Below, piece by piece: positions 1-12,758 of a DNA stretch of 64,000 nucleotides. Made by a program: the position numbers and the translations under genes. The notes under the pieces were generated by a model that saw only the letters and a list, made by a program, of their open reading frames with translations, was not told the DNA's origin and did not search any database. Position 1 is the stretch's first letter; the number at the start of each line of letters is the position of its first letter. Source of the stretch: Nocardia australiensis. Its GTDB lineage: Bacteria; Actinomycetota; Actinomycetes; Mycobacteriales; Mycobacteriaceae. The DNA is taken from assembly GCF_020733705.1 (NCBI RefSeq), contig NZ_JAJFZM010000001.1, forward strand, positions 806,001 to 870,000, read 5' to 3'.

Positions 1-185
1 CCAACCACGAAAGGCAGCTCCGGCTTCATCTGATACAGCCCACGCGACATCAGCACATCGGGAAACGCCACCCCGGCCGCGTGCACATCGATGACCACGC
101 CCCCTGGATAACCCGCGGGCTCCGGGATTTCAACGATCTCGACCGCTTCGGGCCCTTCCAACTTGCTGACCTGAGCTGCACGCAT
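1..185 (-). CDS. Partial quinone oxidoreductase / zinc-type alcohol dehydrogenase (N-terminus)
   Basis: Only the first 61 or so codons are inside the window; the gene runs off the left edge. The protein starts MRAAQVSKLEGPEAVEIVEI and continues with a VHAAGVAFPDVLMSRGLYQ stretch. This is the usual N-terminal catalytic fold of medium-chain NADPH:quinone oxidoreductases, in which an Asn or Asp replaces the zinc ligands of true alcohol dehydrogenases. The cofactor domain is not visible, so substrate and cofactor cannot be judged. It is divergent from the EspC-like gene at 336, so the 150 bp between them should hold both promoters. The start ATG lies at 183-185 on the reverse strand. Confidence 0.75.
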   Translation of the reverse strand, partial: MRAAQVSKLEGPEAVEIVEIPEPAGYPGGVVIDVHAAGVAFPDVLMSRGLYQMKPELPFVV

Positions 186-335
186 ATGCCGACCTCTCTG
201 TCCACTCGCCGGCGCGGTATCCGTCGACGACGTTGTGGTCCAACCTAATCGCCGCTCGGCGGGACCTGTCCAAACGGCCCCGTTTTGCTATGCTGGCCGC
301 GACTTCAAGGTCGGGCGGGAAGGGGGATTCCTACT

Positions 336-632
336 ATGCAGGTCGATCCAGGGGCGCTGCAATCGTTCGCACAGAACCTCGGCACCGAGGCGGGCGCGGT
401 TACGCAGCTCAATGCGGGCGAAGGCTTCGGCGTCGCGAGCAACGCGCTATCGGGCACCGAGTTCGGTGGCGCCGTCACCCAAGCCACGGACGTGGTCGAT
501 CGCTGTCTGAAGCGGATCGGTGAACGTCTCACCACGGTCGCCGAGAATATGCACAATTCGGCCAACGCTTACGAGTTGACCGAGGAAGACTTCGCGACCA
601 AGCTCCGCACGATCGGACTGGGGGTGCCATGA
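336..632 (+). CDS. EspC-like type VII secretion target protein
   Basis: A 98-residue protein of the EspC / ESX-secretion-associated family: short, helical, Cys-poor, without signal peptide or membrane segment. The start ATG at 336 follows a purine-rich GGAAGGGGG ribosome binding site. Near the C-terminus residues 79-83 read YELTE, which fits the YxxxD/E type VII export signal. Its stop overlaps the start of the next gene (ATGA), so the two are translationally coupled and probably secreted as a heterodimer. No ESX ATPase, EccB-E or mycosin gene is in the window, so this is an orphan substrate pair that would depend on a machine encoded elsewhere. Family assignment is by motif and context. Confidence 0.75.
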   Translation: MQVDPGALQSFAQNLGTEAGAVTQLNAGEGFGVASNALSGTEFGGAVTQATDVVDRCLKRIGERLTTVAENMHNSANAYELTEEDFATKLRTIGLGVP

Positions 633-1780
633 CCCTCACCGTTCCCGACGTCGAAAAGTGGGAGCCCGACCACCTGACCTCCGCGGGAACCCAGGCGAAG
701 ACGATCTCTGCCAACCTCGACACCGCCGTGGCAGGCGGTAGCGACAAAACCCGCGGACTGAACTGGTCCGGCACCGCAGGCAACGCGGCGAATACCAGGA
801 TGGACACCGAAAAAACGCGTGCTTCCACCGTCAGCGCGGCATTGCTCGAACTACAGACCGCGTTCACCTCCCAGGTGGAGAACCTGAAGAACGCCAAGAG
901 CAAGGTGCTGTCCCTACGTGACCTGGCCACCAATCCCGCCAGTACAGCGGCAGGTACCGAACCCGCCCCCGGCTTCAAGGTCGAGGCCAACGGCACCGTC
1001 ACCGCCGACGACAGAATCGCCAAAATCACCGCCCTGATGAATGGGCAGCAAAAGGTCGACGAATCCCTGCGCATTCAACGCGAGGCCGCGCAATGGCAGG
1101 TCGACATCACCAACGCACTCCAGCAAGCGGAAGGCGTTGCGACACAAGCACAAACGCAGGTAACCCAAGCCGTCGCCAAACTCCGAGCCGCCTACGACGG
1201 CCTCGGCGACCCGAAATCCGGCACCGCACCGGCCGCAACACCCACCACGCCGGCCAGCACCCCGGCCGCGAATTCACCGAGCTCATCGGGCGTCTCGAAT
1301 TCATCGAGCAATTCAAGTCACGTGACCGGCAACCACAACAACAGCTTCTCCGGATCGTCCTCGGGGACACCGCATTCCAGTGGTTCGAGCTCGGGAGGCC
1401 CGAGCGGGCCGATGCCAACCGGCGATAAAGCGAAATGGATCCAAGAGGCGCTGAAGGTGCTGAAGGACATGGGCTACGACACCAGCGATCCGAATCTGGT
1501 GGCCGATATCTCGACGATTATCGAGAAGGAGTCCGGCGATAATCCGCACGCGTTCAACGGCTGGGACTCCAATGCCGCGGCGGGCACCCCGTCAAAAGGC
1601 TTGATGCAGACAATCGACTCGACCTTCAACGCGCATAAGGCGCCTGGGCACGACGACGTCTGGAATCCCGTGGACAATATCGTAGCGGGCGTGCGGTATG
1701 CCACCGATCGTTACGGTTCCGTTCACGATGTTCCCGGGTTGGTCGCTATGCGATCGGGCGGACCGTACCAGGGCTACTAA
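629..1780 (+). CDS. WxG-type type VII substrate with C-terminal transglycosylase (SLT) domain
   Basis: A 383-residue protein in three parts. Residues 1-170 are helical and contain a WSG turn (W46-G48) as in WXG100/EspB-like partners. Residues about 195-260 are a Ser/Thr/Gly/Asn-rich linker. Residues about 262-383 resemble a soluble lytic transglycosylase: a helix with IIEKESGDNPHAFN, the likely catalytic Glu, then SKGLMQTIDSTFNAH and a final NPVDNIVAGVRYATDRYG motif. No Sec signal is seen, so export is probably with the EspC-like partner, whose stop overlaps this start. The inferred role is peptidoglycan cleavage, for cell-wall remodelling, for passage of the secretion machine, or as an antibacterial effector. 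No immunity gene is obvious beside it. Confidence 0.75.
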   Translation: MTLTVPDVEKWEPDHLTSAGTQAKTISANLDTAVAGGSDKTRGLNWSGTAGNAANTRMDTEKTRASTVSAALLELQTAFTSQVENLKNAKSKVLSLRDLATNPASTAAGTEPAPGFKVEANGTVTADDRIAKITALMNGQQKVDESLRIQREAAQWQVDITNALQQAEGVATQAQTQVTQAVAKLRAAYDGLGDPKSGTAPAATPTTPASTPAANSPSSSGVSNSSSNSSHVTGNHNNSFSGSSSGTPHSSGSSSGGPSGPMPTGDKAKWIQEALKVLKDMGYDTSDPNLVADISTIIEKESGDNPHAFNGWDSNAAAGTPSKGLMQTIDSTFNAHKAPGHDDVWNPVDNIVAGVRYATDRYGSVHDVPGLVAMRSGGPYQGY

Positions 1781-1843
1781 CCTTCCGGACTGCTACGAGC
1801 GAATGTTCGCGAGGAGTGCCCGATTATCGAATCATCAACTTCA

Positions 1844-2027
1844 TTAGCCAGGTGCGTGTATTTGGTTGATCGCGACCAGGCGCCCATCCGGGCCGATACC
1901 GTGCAGGGCGGCGACGTCGCGTTCGGTCCATGCAGGTGGTCAGGTCTGCCTGGCGCTGGATGCCGGCTGCGACGAGGGCTCATTCCGCGGGCTTTCCGAG
2001 TTTGGCGGGCAGGTCGGAGTCGGTCAT
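1844..2027 (-). pseudogene. Decayed helix-hairpin-helix DNA-binding protein gene
   Basis: On the reverse strand an ATG at 2025-2027 opens MTDSDLPAKLGKPAE, then hits an in-frame TGA, after which the frame continues as ALVAAGIQRQADLTT. A frameshift then restores WTERDVAALHGIGPDGRL and a TAA at 1844-1846. Joined, the pieces resemble the small actinobacterial proteins with a helix-hairpin-helix (LPAKLG..A.RAL..AGI..L..LT..tErDvaaLHGiGP). One nonsense mutation and one frameshift make it a pseudogene. It is the only recognisable content of the 386-bp gap at 1781-2166. Confidence 0.6.
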
Positions 2028-2166
2028 GAGCCCACGATGCCTCCTCGGGTGGTATCGAGGTGGTAGAGACGGCTCGGACGCGAGGGTGTGACGTACGCCC
2101 CGTAAAGTCATCTCAGAACAAGCACCGCACGAGAACGCGGCACAACGTGCAGCGCGAGGAGCACCA

Positions 2167-2940
2167 GTGTCACTCGATCAGCCACTCGCCCCGCTTCCCC
2201 AGGAGGGAATGGGCTTTGCTTCTGCGTGGCCCATCCGGGCTGGCGATGTAGATCCGTATAACCGGCTGCGATTCGATGCCGTCGGCCGCTATCTGCAGGA
2301 TATCGCCGGGGAGCAGCTGGAGCAGACCATCCTCAGCCGGACCGATCCCAACTGGATCGTCCGGCGCACTGTCGTCGATGTGATCCGGCCGATCCTGTGG
2401 CCCGATCGGGTGCGGCTGCTGCGGTGGTGTTCGAGCATGTCGACCAGGTGGACGAATATGCGAGTGCGGATCACCAGCGACAACGGCGGATTGATCGAGA
2501 CCGAGGGTTTCTGGATCAATATCAGCGAGTCGAGCAATATGCCCGCCCGAATCAGCGACGATGGCCTGGTCTACCTCGCGCAGACCACCAACGAGCACAG
2601 ATTGCGCTGGCGGCCGTATCTCACCGAGAGCACACCGGGCGAATCCGATACCGATATGCCCTTTCCGGTGCGTGCGACCGATATCGACCAGTACAACCAT
2701 GTAAATAACGCCTGCTACTGGCAGGCGGTCGAGCAGTTCCTCGCCGAGTACCCCAAACTGCTCGCGGCGCCGCACCGTGCGGTGATCGAGTATGTGGCGC
2801 CGGTGCTCGCGCGTCAGCATGTGACCGTCCGCAGCCGGTATGAGCCCAGTGACCGGGCCGGGCATCCGGTGCTGCGTTTGTGGTTCGTCGTGGGCGGGAC
2901 GACCACCACATTGGTCCGCATCATGCCGCTGCCAGTGTGA
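2167..2940 (+). CDS. Acyl-ACP thioesterase family protein (double hotdog)
   Basis: A 257-residue protein with two hotdog repeats, as in FatA/FatB-type acyl-ACP thioesterases and their bacterial relatives. The first repeat begins WPIRAGDVDPYNRLRFDAVGRY; the second carries VRATDIDQYNHVNNACYW, with Asp, Asn and His in the positions of the catalytic D-N-H group of the plant enzymes. The likely reaction is hydrolysis of acyl-ACP or acyl-CoA to free fatty acid in the cytosol. The GTG start at 2167 follows GAGGAG. It stands alone, convergent with fprB, so the physiological substrate cannot be inferred from context. Confidence 0.75.
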   Translation: MSLDQPLAPLPQEGMGFASAWPIRAGDVDPYNRLRFDAVGRYLQDIAGEQLEQTILSRTDPNWIVRRTVVDVIRPILWPDRVRLLRWCSSMSTRWTNMRVRITSDNGGLIETEGFWINISESSNMPARISDDGLVYLAQTTNEHRLRWRPYLTESTPGESDTDMPFPVRATDIDQYNHVNNACYWQAVEQFLAEYPKLLAAPHRAVIEYVAPVLARQHVTVRSRYEPSDRAGHPVLRLWFVVGGTTTTLVRIMPLPV

Positions 2941-2997
2941 ACAAACGCTCCACCGTCTCTCCGCGTCCGATGCCGAGCGCGGAGAGACGAGCCAGAA

Positions 2998-4668
2998 CTA
3001 GCCTCGTGCGGCCTTGAGCAGGTCCTCGCGAGTGGTGAACTTGACCCGGGGCCGGCCCGCGCTCCTGCCCGCGGCCTTTTCGGCTTGGTCGATCGCCTTC
3101 CAACCTTCGCGGTCGACCAGATCGGACTGCCGCTCGCCGAGCAGCGCCTTCAAGGCGGCCCGATCCCCCTGTGGCGCACCGAGTTTACCCGTGGTGAAAT
3201 CGGCGATCAGCTGCTCGACCGTTTCCTCGGAATCGATGCGGTTGGAGCCGATGACACCGCGCGGACCGCGCTTGATCCAGCCGCTGACATACACACCGGG
3301 GACGGGTACGCCGTCGGCGCCCAGCACCCGGCCGTGCTCATTGGGCACCACGCCGCGACGCTCGTCGAATGGCAGCTCGCCGACCGGCTCGCCGCGGTAA
3401 CCAATCGACCGAAGCACCAGTGCGGCGGCCAGGCTGTCGGTGCGATCGGTCGCCCGCGCCACCAATTGGCCATTGTCGCTGACCAATTCGTTGTGCACGA
3501 ATTCGACCGTCTCGACGTGATCGGTGCCGGTCAGCGCAGTCGGCGAGGCCAGGTAGCGGAACACGATCCGCTTGTTTGCCCGATCGCGGCTACCGGCGGC
3601 GTATTCCTCGGCGAGGGTGTACTTGAGCCGCAGCGACGGTTCGACATTCGGATCATCGAGCAGCGCCTGGCTGCCCGGGTCGAGCACCAGCTCGGCCTCG
3701 TCGACGACAATGTCGATGCCCTTCAGATGAGTCAGCGCCAGAAACTCCGGCGAGGTGTAAGCCGCCTGCAGCGGGCCGCGCCTGCCGAGCACGACGACCT
3801 CGCGAATATTGCTTCCGCGCAAGGCATCAAGTGCGTAGTCGGCGATATCGGTCTTGGCCAGTTCTTCCGGGTCCACGGTCAGCACCCGCGCGACATCGAG
3901 CGCGACATTGCCGTTGCCGACGATCACCGCGCGCTCGCCCGACAGGTCGAACTGCCGGTCGGCGTAATCGGGGTGGCCGTTGTACCAGGCGACGAACTCG
4001 GTCGCGGAATGGCTGCCGGACAGGTCCTCACCCGGGACACCCAGGTGACGATCGGTGGCCGCGCCGACCGCGTACACCACGGCATGGTGATACGCGAGCA
4101 GTTCGTCATGGCTGATGTGGGTACCGACCTCGACGTTGAGGTAGAACTGCAGCGTCTCGCGGCGGAACGCCGACTCGAACAGGTTCGAGACGGTCTTGGT
4201 GCCGGGGTGGTCGGGAGCCACACCCGCACGGACCAGCCCCCACGGTGTCGGTAGCCGGTCGAACATCTCGACCTGCACATCGGCACGGCGCAATAGCTCG
4301 TCGGCCGCGTAGCAGGCCGCGGGCCCGGCGCCGACGATCGCGACGCGCAGGGTGCCCAGTTCCTTCGGCGGACGCGCGGGTGTCACGATCGGATCGAAAT
4401 TCGATTCGAGCGGGTGACGTTCGAAGTAGGCGGCGTTGATATCGCGATACCTGGCCAGCGACGCGGTCAGATCGTCCTCGGAGAAGATGGCCTCCACCGG
4501 GCACGCGTCGACACAGGCACCGCAGTCGATACAGGTGTCGGGGTCGATGTAGAGCATCTCGGTCGTCGCGAATTCCGGCTGATCCGGAGTGGGACGAATG
4601 CAATCGACCGGGCACTCGGAGACGCAGCTGGCGTCGTTACAACAACGCTGCGTAATTACGTAGGCCAT
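2998..4668 (-). CDS. fprB: Ferredoxin--NADP+ reductase with N-terminal ferredoxin domain
   Basis: A 556-residue flavoprotein. Residues 1-60 are a bacterial ferredoxin domain with two clusters of Cys (C9, C15, C19, C23 region and C46, C49, C52, C56) expected to hold iron-sulfur centres. The rest is an adrenodoxin-reductase-like module: FAD-binding VAIVGAGPAACYAAD near residue 110, NADP-binding VIVGNGNVALDVARVL near 255, and the terminal GWIKRGPRGVIGSNR region. It matches FprB of mycobacteria in architecture and length. It passes electrons between NADPH and iron-sulfur proteins or cytochromes P450. The start ATG at 4666-4668 gives MAYVITQRCC, preceded by GAGGA; an in-frame upstream extension to 4773 is unlikely because FprB proteins begin at this Met. 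Confidence 0.88.
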   Translation of the reverse strand: MAYVITQRCCNDASCVSECPVDCIRPTPDQPEFATTEMLYIDPDTCIDCGACVDACPVEAIFSEDDLTASLARYRDINAAYFERHPLESNFDPIVTPARPPKELGTLRVAIVGAGPAACYAADELLRRADVQVEMFDRLPTPWGLVRAGVAPDHPGTKTVSNLFESAFRRETLQFYLNVEVGTHISHDELLAYHHAVVYAVGAATDRHLGVPGEDLSGSHSATEFVAWYNGHPDYADRQFDLSGERAVIVGNGNVALDVARVLTVDPEELAKTDIADYALDALRGSNIREVVVLGRRGPLQAAYTSPEFLALTHLKGIDIVVDEAELVLDPGSQALLDDPNVEPSLRLKYTLAEEYAAGSRDRANKRIVFRYLASPTALTGTDHVETVEFVHNELVSDNGQLVARATDRTDSLAAALVLRSIGYRGEPVGELPFDERRGVVPNEHGRVLGADGVPVPGVYVSGWIKRGPRGVIGSNRIDSEETVEQLIADFTTGKLGAPQGDRAALKALLGERQSDLVDREGWKAIDQAEKAAGRSAGRPRVKFTTREDLLKAARG

Positions 4669-4847
4669 AGTGTGCAGATCCTCGAAAATGTACGTGGGCT
4701 GTAGGCCACCCAGGGGTTGAAGGTGGGCACGGCGTGACGGCGGCGGGGTCCGCGGGGATATCCCACGAGCCACCGCATTGTGACGCCGCTTTCAGTTTGC
4801 CTCGAGTGTGGTCGAGACCTCGCGCCCGGAGGGCTTACGGTATCCCC

Positions 4848-5339
4848 ATGGCGCGGACTTTGATCCTCATGCGGCACGGCAAGTCGGCTTATCCGGACGG
4901 TGTCGGCGACCACGAACGCCCACTCACCGCTCGCGGCCAGCGCGAGGCCGCGCTGGCCGGACAGTGGTTGCGTGCCACCCAGCCACCGATTGACGCGGTG
5001 CGGTGTTCGACCGCGACCCGGACCCGGGAAACCCTTGCAGTCGCGGGCATCGATGCTCCGGTCGTGTATGAGGCGGGGATCTACGAGGCGTCGCCGCGGA
5101 CGCTGATCGAGCTGGTTCAGCTCAGCGACGACGAGGTATCGACGCTGCTGGTGATCGGGCACGCACCTGGGATGCCGTGGACGGCATGGGAGCTGGCGAG
5201 CAATCGGGAGTCGGCGCAGGTTGTCGATCTCAGCCGCAAGTTCCCCACGTCCGCGCTCGCGGTACTCGAATTCGACCGTCCGTGGCCGGAGGTGGCACCG
5301 GGCACCGGCGATCTGGTGCGGTTCCACATCCCACGCTGA
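4848..5339 (+). CDS. SixA-like histidine phosphatase
   Basis: A 163-residue protein of the histidine phosphatase (phosphoglycerate mutase-like) superfamily, SixA branch. The catalytic RHG motif is in MARTLILMRHGKSAYPDG; downstream are HERPLTARGQREA, the CSTATRTRET segment with a conserved Arg, and the second catalytic His in LVIGHAPG. The length agrees with SixA-type phosphohistidine phosphatases. The ATG at 4848 has a GGAGGG ribosome binding site at 4827. It is divergent from fprB and convergent with the small membrane protein at 5347. The substrate is unknown; no phosphotransfer protein lies beside it. Confidence 0.82.
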   Translation: MARTLILMRHGKSAYPDGVGDHERPLTARGQREAALAGQWLRATQPPIDAVRCSTATRTRETLAVAGIDAPVVYEAGIYEASPRTLIELVQLSDDEVSTLLVIGHAPGMPWTAWELASNRESAQVVDLSRKFPTSALAVLEFDRPWPEVAPGTGDLVRFHIPR

Positions 5340-5346
5340 GGTTCGC

Positions 5347-5550
5347 TCAGCGCAGCAGTTTCCCGCCGACCACTACGACGGCGCCCAGGATGACGAGCAG
5401 CACGAACGCGGCGAAACCGCCGAGCAACCACCACACGACGCCGAGCGCCAATACGAACGGCGCCACCACGATCGCGGTGATCACCGGGCTTTCCTTGACC
5501 GTGGCCCACGCCGAACGCACTCTGACCCGGTCGATGTCCTTACCTGGCAT
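5347..5550 (-). CDS. Small membrane protein of unknown function
   Basis: A 67-residue protein starting MPGKDIDRVRVRSAW, then two hydrophobic segments: ITAIVVAPFVLALGVVWWLL and a valine-rich AAFVLLVILGAVVVVGG, ending in a basic KLLR tail. It is probably a two-pass inner-membrane protein. A longer in-frame reading up to 5664 exists but overlaps the divergent VOC gene at 5609, so the ATG at 5548-5550 is preferred. No family was recognised. Confidence 0.5.
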   Translation of the reverse strand: MPGKDIDRVRVRSAWATVKESPVITAIVVAPFVLALGVVWWLLGGFAAFVLLVILGAVVVVGGKLLR

Positions 5551-5608
5551 ATTCCCAGGGTAGGCCGGAGTGCCGGAATTTGTCGGTACCCGGTGCCATG
5601 CTCGGCGA

Positions 5609-5977
5609 ATGGATTGGAAAATCGAGCTGATCGCGATTCCCGTGACCGATGTCGATCGCGCCAAGGACTTCTACACCAAGATCGGTTTCAATGCCGACCA
5701 CGACGCGAGTCCCACCGCCGACATCCGTTACGTGCAGCTGACACCGCCGGGTTCCGGCTGTTCTATCTGCATCGGCCGTGGCGTCACCGAGGCGGCTCCC
5801 GGCAGTGTCGAGGGCATGCAGGTGACCGTCGCAAGCGCGGAGGAGGCTTATCAGCAGCTCGTCGCGGCCGGTGTCGAGGCGACGCCGGTGAAAGACATGG
5901 GCTGGGGCCTGTTCACCTTCTTCGCCGACCCCGACGGCAATAAGTGGGCCGTTCAGGAGTTGCCGAAGCGCGACTGA
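5609..5977 (+). CDS. VOC (glyoxalase/bleomycin resistance) family protein
   Basis: A 122-residue single VOC domain. It opens with KIELIAIPVTDVDRAKDFYTKIGFNADHD, the typical first beta-alpha-beta unit, and ends with TFFADPDGNKWAVQELP, which carries the usual D-PDGN-W-E pattern. Proteins of this kind bind a metal or small aromatic ligand as dimers; a specific reaction cannot be assigned. The ATG at 5609 is chosen because it begins the domain directly; an ATG at 5570 would overlap the promoter of the divergent small membrane gene. Confidence 0.78.
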   Translation: MDWKIELIAIPVTDVDRAKDFYTKIGFNADHDASPTADIRYVQLTPPGSGCSICIGRGVTEAAPGSVEGMQVTVASAEEAYQQLVAAGVEATPVKDMGWGLFTFFADPDGNKWAVQELPKRD

Positions 5978-6150
5978 ACCGACCGGCTTGCGGGCCGCCC
6001 GCACACGCGGACACGTGTGGCGCTGAATAGTGCCCGCTGCACCGTCTCTTCGTTCGATGTATCGAATGTGCTGGTCGCCAGCGCGACACCGTCGGCGGAC
6101 GACCCAAAATCGCATGCGATCTTCGCCCAGTCATGCTGGGATCAATCGCT

Positions 6151-6957
6151 ATGAATGATCATCCCCTCAATGAAGCCGACTTGATGGACAGGATGGAACG
6201 GAACCTGGCGGAACATGCCTGCCACCTGCATCGGAGCATGACTGGTGCGGCCGTCACCGAGGCAGGTGACCTCCTGATCGCCGACAGCGGCCTGGACGAC
6301 GACACTTTCAACATCGTTGCCGCGGCCCGCTTCACCGCCGCCACCGCCCCGGCACGTATCACCGAGACCGCTCGGACACTGGCCCGCACTGGCCGCCGTT
6401 TCTCCTGGTGGGTGGGGCCTACCTCGACACCACTGGACCTCACCGCCCGCCTGACGGCGGCCGGTCTGTCGGCGTCCGAACGCGAGACGGCCATGTGGGC
6501 CGAGCTGGACGACACCCTGCAACTGCCCGCCGTCCAAGGACTGGACATCCAGAGGGTGGCCACGCCCGAACAGCTTGCCGACTACGCCACGGTTCTCGCC
6601 GCGAACTGGGACCCGCCTGCTGACACCGTCCGCCGCTTCTTCGCCCAGGCCGCCCCGCATGCACTGGCCGCGCACTGCCCGGCCCGGTACCTGGTCGGCT
6701 ACATGGAGAGCCGTCCGGTCTGTTCGGCTGAAGTGTTTCATCACGCGGGGGTCGCCGGTATCTACAACATCTCCGCCCTGGCCGCCCACCGCCGACGTGG
6801 CTACGGCGGTGCTATCACGCTCGCGGCACTCCACACGGCCCGCGACCGAGATCACCGCATCGCGGTCTTGCAGGCGTCAGCCGACGGTGAGCCCGTCTAC
6901 CGCCGCCTGGGGTTCCGCTCCTGTGGCCAGTTCACCGAACACACCATCAACTCCTGA
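6151..6957 (+). CDS. GNAT family N-acetyltransferase
   Basis: A 268-residue protein (274 if the ATG at 6133 is used). The C-terminal half has GNAT features: [21 protein letters not shown], then the acetyl-CoA loop [20 protein letters not shown] and the final [20 protein letters not shown] beta-alpha unit. The N-terminal half is a less conserved, probably GNAT-like fold. The acceptor is unknown. The ATG at 6151 has a weak GGGAT box upstream and gives [16 protein letters not shown]. The gene is flanked by single-gene units, so context does not help. Confidence 0.75.
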   Translation: MNDHPLNEADLMDRMERNLAEHACHLHRSMTGAAVTEAGDLLIADSGLDDDTFNIVAAARFTAATAPARITETARTLARTGRRFSWWVGPTSTPLDLTARLTAAGLSASERETAMWAELDDTLQLPAVQGLDIQRVATPEQLADYATVLAANWDPPADTVRRFFAQAAPHALAAHCPARYLVGYMESRPVCSAEVFHHAGVAGIYNISALAAHRRRGYGGAITLAALHTARDRDHRIAVLQASADGEPVYRRLGFRSCGQFTEHTINS

Positions 6958-6982
6958 ACCACCTGAACTCCACTGGCCCTCC

Positions 6983-6998
6983 GCCCGCCCCGGCGGGC
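6983..6998 (+). terminator. Possible terminator hairpin after the GNAT gene
   Basis: GCCCGCC and GGCGGGC face each other across two bases just downstream of the stop at 6957. The loop is very short and no T-run follows, so termination is only suggested. Confidence 0.3.
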
Positions 6999-7161
6999 CG
7001 GGAATAACAACCGCGCGAAGATCCCGAAAGCATGATGGTCCCGTCCGGATCGGCGAACAGCTACTCTTCCGGACGGGGTCGCGACGCATCGTGAGTACGC
7101 TTTCGCACAGAAGCATTTGCCGGATCAGACGCCGGGTACGTGCACGGAAGGAGAACTCGAT

Positions 7162-7473
7162 ATGACCGAAGCAGACTCGGCGAGCAAAGTTGTCCGCAAT
7201 GGCGACAAGAACCGCTACGAGGTCTATTACGGCGGTCAACTGGCCGGTTTCAGCGAGTACGAGGAGCGCGACGACGAGACGGTGTTCATCCACACCGAGA
7301 TCGACGACGCCTTCTCCGGCAAGGGCCTCGGCAGCACCCTGGCCGAGCAGGCCATCGAGGACGTGATCGCGCGAGGCCGAGTAATCCGCCCGCTGTGCCC
7401 ATTCATCAAGGCATACCTCGACAAGCATCCGCAGTACGACGAGCACGTCATCGGCAAAGGCACCACCAGATGA
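7162..7473 (+). CDS. YjdJ-type small GNAT N-acetyltransferase
   Basis: A 103-residue compact Gcn5-related acetyltransferase. It shows NRYEVYYGGQLAGFSEYEE, then TVFIHTEIDDAFSGKGLGSTL with the acetyl-CoA pyrophosphate loop, and a CPFIKAYLDKHPQYDEHV ending typical of the YjdJ/PF14542 group. The ATG at 7162 follows AAGGAG; a longer reading from 7117 is less likely. The stop overlaps the pirin start (ATGA), which indicates a two-gene operon. The acceptor substrate is unknown for most members. Confidence 0.8.
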   Translation: MTEADSASKVVRNGDKNRYEVYYGGQLAGFSEYEERDDETVFIHTEIDDAFSGKGLGSTLAEQAIEDVIARGRVIRPLCPFIKAYLDKHPQYDEHVIGKGTTR

Positions 7474-8459
7474 GCGATCTCGATCCGTGTCCCGCTGAGG
7501 TGCTGTGCGAGGCCGGACCGTGCCCAGGGCCGGTGGCGGAGTTCTATCCGGCCCGCGAGGTACCGCTCGGCGGCGTGCGTGGCGTTTTCGTGGAACGTGT
7601 ACTGCCGCAACGGGATCTGCCCACAGTCGGGGCTTGGTGTTTCCTGGATCATTTCGGGTCGCCGACGGTCACCGATACGGGCGCGTCGCCCAATATCGAC
7701 CCGCACCCGCATATCGGATTGCAGACGGTCACCTGGCCGTTCGACGGGCATATTCGGCATCGCGATTCGGTCGGATCGGACGCTGAGATCCAGCCGGGTC
7801 AGCTGAATCTGATGACATCGGGGCGGGGTATCGCGCATTCCGAATACCAGGTCGACGGCGCGCCCGCCGGACACGGGTTGCAATTGTGGATCGCGTTGCC
7901 CGGCAACCGAGCTCGGATCGACCCGCATTTCGAGCAGCATCGCGAACTACCGGTCTATTCCGTGCCCGGAGTGCGTGCCATTGTGCTCATCGGCTCGCTG
8001 GGTGGCTCGACCTCACCCGCGATCGCCTACACGCCGATCGTCGGCGCTGACATGCGGATCGATGCGGGCACCGAGACCTCAATACCGCTCGAACCCGGCT
8101 TCGAGCACGCGGTGCTGGTGATCGAGGGCAGCGTCGAGGTGGACGGCGTCGAGGTCGAGTCGGGCCCGCTGTTGTATCTGGGCACGGGTCGCACCGAACT
8201 GCCGCTGGCCAGCGCGTCCGGCGCCCACTTCGCGCTGATCGGTGGCGAGCCGTTCGACGAGGACCTGGTGATGTGGTGGAACTTCGTCGGTCGCAGCCAT
8301 GAGGAGATCGTGGCGGCCCGAAATGATTGGGAGAACCGGAATGTCGAGCGTTTCGCCGGCATCGCCGGGCACCCACCCGAACAACGCATTCCCGCGCCAC
8401 CGCTGCCCGGCCTACACCTGAAACCGCGCAAGCGGCGAATCGGGCCCGCCCGGTCCTGA
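7470..8459 (+). CDS. Pirin family protein
   Basis: A 329-residue bicupin. The N-terminal cupin has the pirin signature NIDPHPHIGLQTVTWPFDGH, followed by GRGIAHSEYQ; these hold the His and Glu residues that bind the metal in pirins. The C-terminal domain ends with a GGEPFDEDLVMWWNFVGRS stretch typical of the family. Pirins have been linked to quercetin dioxygenase activity and to redox sensing, but the role here is not known. The start overlaps the stop of the small GNAT by four bases, so it is translationally coupled. Confidence 0.85.
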   Translation: MSDLDPCPAEVLCEAGPCPGPVAEFYPAREVPLGGVRGVFVERVLPQRDLPTVGAWCFLDHFGSPTVTDTGASPNIDPHPHIGLQTVTWPFDGHIRHRDSVGSDAEIQPGQLNLMTSGRGIAHSEYQVDGAPAGHGLQLWIALPGNRARIDPHFEQHRELPVYSVPGVRAIVLIGSLGGSTSPAIAYTPIVGADMRIDAGTETSIPLEPGFEHAVLVIEGSVEVDGVEVESGPLLYLGTGRTELPLASASGAHFALIGGEPFDEDLVMWWNFVGRSHEEIVAARNDWENRNVERFAGIAGHPPEQRIPAPPLPGLHLKPRKRRIGPARS

Positions 8460-8687
8460 GCACCCCATGCCGAACCGCAGCACCAGCCTCGGCGAATGCG
8501 TTTGCCGCGGCGGACATTCGACCACGGTGTGGATCACGGCGGCCGAGTCGCCATCACCGTCAGCGTCGGACCGTATACGGTCAAAGTCGCCTGACTCGAG
8601 CCGTCGACGCGACCGGAAAGTCCCGGCGGCCTGATCGACCCAGCCCACCGCAATTGGCGCATTCGAACCGACCCCACAACGCACATC

Positions 8688-8716
8688 GGCCCCCGCTCCT
8701 TCACGGAGCGGGGGCC
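8688..8716. terminator. Bidirectional terminator between pirin and rpoC
   Basis: A perfect 12-bp stem, GGCCCCCGCTCC with GGAGCGGGGGCC, around a five-base loop lies between the convergent pirin and rpoC genes. There is no long T-run on either side, but the stem is very stable. The remaining sequence at 8460-8687 holds no gene I can support. Confidence 0.75.
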
Positions 8717-8739
8717 GAATGGTATTGCTACCTACCGTT

Positions 8740-12693
<3,954 letters not shown>

Positions 12694-12758
12694 GTAACTT
12701 CCTTTCCCCTGTTCGGGTCGAATTCGAGCAAAAGTTCACTAGTGGGTAAAACGCTGTT

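Noticed and set aside
8518..8594. Plus-strand reading FDHGVDHGGRVAITVSVG followed by PYTVKVA and a stop, which looks like a gene tail
   Set aside because: No start, upstream domain or family could be found; it may be a remnant but cannot be supported.
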